This document shows, in pieces, positions 61,983 to 64,000 of a stretch of DNA of 64,000 nt. A program made the position numbers and the translations under genes. Positions within the stretch are counted from its first letter, which is position 1. Each line of letters begins with the position of its first letter. Source of the stretch: Heterostelium album PN500 (Eukaryota > Evosea > Eumycetozoa > Acytosteliales > Acytosteliaceae); assembly GCF_000004825.1 (NCBI RefSeq), contig NW_008805070.1, positions 372,001 through 436,000 of the forward strand, read 5' to 3'. Under the pieces are notes generated by a model. It saw only the letters and a list, made by a program, of their open reading frames with translations. It was not told where the DNA came from and made no database searches.

Positions 61983-64000
61983 ATGAACTATCTTATTTTT
62001 ATATTTTTATTTTTTATAACTTTGTCAAAAGGTATTCAAAATTATTTTAACAATTAATTTTTTATTACAACACTAAACCAAAACTTTTTTATAGGCTCAG
62101 AAGTTTATGTTGATCCAAATTCAAACTGCGCAGGAAACAATGGATGTGGTAGTTACAAAAATCCATATCCTGATATTCAAACAGCACTTGACTTTAACAA
62201 AGATCAATCATCACTTGTTATTATTGCAATGCCAGGAACTTATAGAGGACCAAACAATAAAGAGTTGTTAATCAATTTTAATGTTGAAATAAGGTAAGTT
62301 TAAGTATCATTTGGTAATATTTCTTTACAAATATATTAATAATTTTAATTTTAAGATCTGAAGGAGGATATTCAGCTACAATAATTGATTGTGAGAATGC
62401 TGGTAGCGCCTTTACTATTCAATTCTCAAATAGCTTCATTTTGAGTGGATTTACAATCACCAATTGCAATTCTCAAACAGGAGGTGCAATTTCAGCAACT
62501 GACTCCAATGTTAATGTTAAAGAATCAAAATTCATTAACAACAAAGGATATCAAGGTGGTGCTATATATCTAGATAAAACAAATTTCAATTTGGAAAATT
62601 CATTTATCAGCAAGAATCAAGCATTAGATAAAGGTGCCGCAATCTATATATCAGATTCTTCATCAAATATTCTTTCAACAGAGATAAAATGCAACACTGG
62701 AAATGAAATACAATTGATTGGAACTTCAATGATGTTGTTTTCAACTGATCTCTCAAAGGTTGCTGTGAATTGTGATGATTCATCATCAATTGATTCTGAC
62801 AATGGTGCTTCATATTGTTCATTATCAAACAATCAACAATGCACCCTAGAACCAAATTCAGCAATTCAGAAGGATTTAACCGGTTCATCGAGTGACTCAA
62901 GTAGTGAATCTGATTTCCTTTCAATTCAACCTGGATGGAAGTTTAGATCATTCCAATCATGTATCATTCCAGAACCAACTCAATTCCAGGGTGATATAAT
63001 AATACCAAGTGAATGTGGAGTGATACCAACAAATTATTTAATTAATCCTGGTATGTATTTAGCTATTAATAATATTTTCATTTATTAATTCGATTATTTT
63101 AATATTTTTTTTTCAAATAGAATTCAGCAATTGGATTAGATCAGCAAAATGTCCAGTTTCAGGTATTTTAGAATCAGATATTCAAATCAACAAAACAATT
63201 GATTATGATTTCAAATTGGAAGCAACCAATCTTGGAGTTGTTGTTTATGTTGATAATACAGTTCTTTTTGATTCATACTTTTCAAATGAAAAGATCAAAT
63301 CATTCAGAACCAAACTGTTATCATCGAAACAAGAATATCATTCAGTCACAATTTTGATATTCTCAGCATCGAGTGGTCAAAGATCTTTAAGTTTGAAATG
63401 GAAGAGTTCTGATTCTGGTGAATATCAATCATTGAATTCATATTTGATTTTAGAAGAGTCAAAACCAGCACCAATATGTGGTGATAAGATTTGTAATGAA
63501 GCTCCTGAAAGTTGTTTATTGGATTGTTTTGATCAAATCGTCAATGATTGTTCAGGTGATTATAAATTAGTTTACTTAGAAATTGAAATCGCAAAAATAC
63601 TTATTTCTTTATTTAATATCTACAGGACAAGCACCACCAATTGGTATGCCAAATAAATTCAAAGGAGGAATGTCAAACATTCAAACTCAAATTTTAGACA
63701 ATTATTACCTTTTCACATTGCCAGGATTGAATTATATGGGCCATGGAGTTGATCTCGAAACAATGGAAGATAATGCAGCACCTTTATTCTCGATTTCATA
63801 TTGCAGCAATCAATCATTTTCAACATTGGAAGATCAATATCGTGATATGGTTTATACAATTCCACATGGATTCTCTGCTCAGAAATCAATCAAATGTGAT
63901 TATTCAACAATGAGTAGTTTCTCATCAACTGCAAAATCATTTTCTTATAAGAAGGGTATAAATGCCGGAATTCATACCGAAGCCCATTTAGAAATGGATT
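61983..64000 (+). CDS. Secreted MACPF (perforin-like) protein, type 1, cut by the window end (pair C)
   Basis: Five exons are visible: 61983-62031, 62095-62293, 62356-63050, 63121-63555 and 63626 onward, all joining in frame with no fault up to the window edge. The signal peptide is MNYLIFIFLFFITLSKG. It is followed by EVYVDPNSNCAGNNGCGSYK, PMP-like repeats (GGAISATDSN, GGAIYLDKTN), PA14-like EATNLGVVVYVDNTVLFDSY, CGDKICNEAPESCLLDC, and the start of the MACPF domain (LPGLNYMGHGVDLETMEDNA). Exon 4 (435 bases) has the same length in the pair A copy and is nearly identical, silent sites included, to the pair B copy. The catalytic-type idea does not apply; the expected role is membrane binding or pore formation. 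The MACPF signature itself lies beyond the window. Confidence 0.85.

Overview
The window comes from a dictyostelid social amoeba (Amoebozoa). The evidence is AT-rich intergenic DNA with long A and T runs, short introns (mostly 50-110 bases, GTAAGT or GTATGT donors), Asn- and Gln-rich tracts in housekeeping proteins, and a myosin light chain kinase very close to Dictyostelium mlkA. I cannot fix the species. All gene models below were spliced by hand from reading frames and splice signals.

Layout. 1.9-7.1 kb: MLCK-type kinase (+), SLC17 transporter (-), Arf-like GTPase (+) with a decayed 3' copy of itself. 7.6-18.8 kb: left cluster of secreted MACPF (perforin-like) genes, one divergent pair plus fragments of a second. 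18.9-41.6 kb: single-copy genes, namely a type I membrane protein, a small unknown protein, an FGD-like RhoGEF-PH-FYVE protein, a vitamin K gamma-carboxylase-like HTTM protein, a mitochondrial helical-repeat protein, tafazzin, a small unknown protein, TAF11 and the decapping enzyme Dcp2. 41.8-64 kb: right MACPF cluster, two divergent pairs and fragments of a further pair, mixed with a partial dcp2 copy, an unclassified insertion and a decayed P-element-like DNA transposon.

The main result is the MACPF system. There are two paralogous protein types, each about 1,150-1,230 residues: signal peptide, Chlamydia-PMP-like beta-helix repeats (GGAI/GGAL), a PA14-like lectin fold, a short Cys-rich link, a MACPF domain with the YGxxY-x6-GG signature, and a type-specific C-terminal region. 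In all three fairly complete cases a type 1 gene and a type 2 gene lie head to head across a 0.7-1.0 kb shared upstream region (pair A 7.6-16.7 kb, pair B 41.8-50.7 kb, pair C 56.9 kb to the window end). Two sets of fragments (17.3-18.8 and 52.1-55.0 kb) keep the same back-to-back arrangement. Pair polarity is opposite in the left and right clusters. I infer co-regulated partners, perhaps forming a mixed pore or a secreted defence or feeding complex. The type 2 copies at 12.5 and 61.0 kb read whole; the copies at 11.7, 46.0 and 46.7 kb each show about one break, which may be sequence error.

Two single-copy genes (tafazzin and the 160-residue protein beside it) each need a one-base change of frame, so draft-quality indels are a real possibility across the window.
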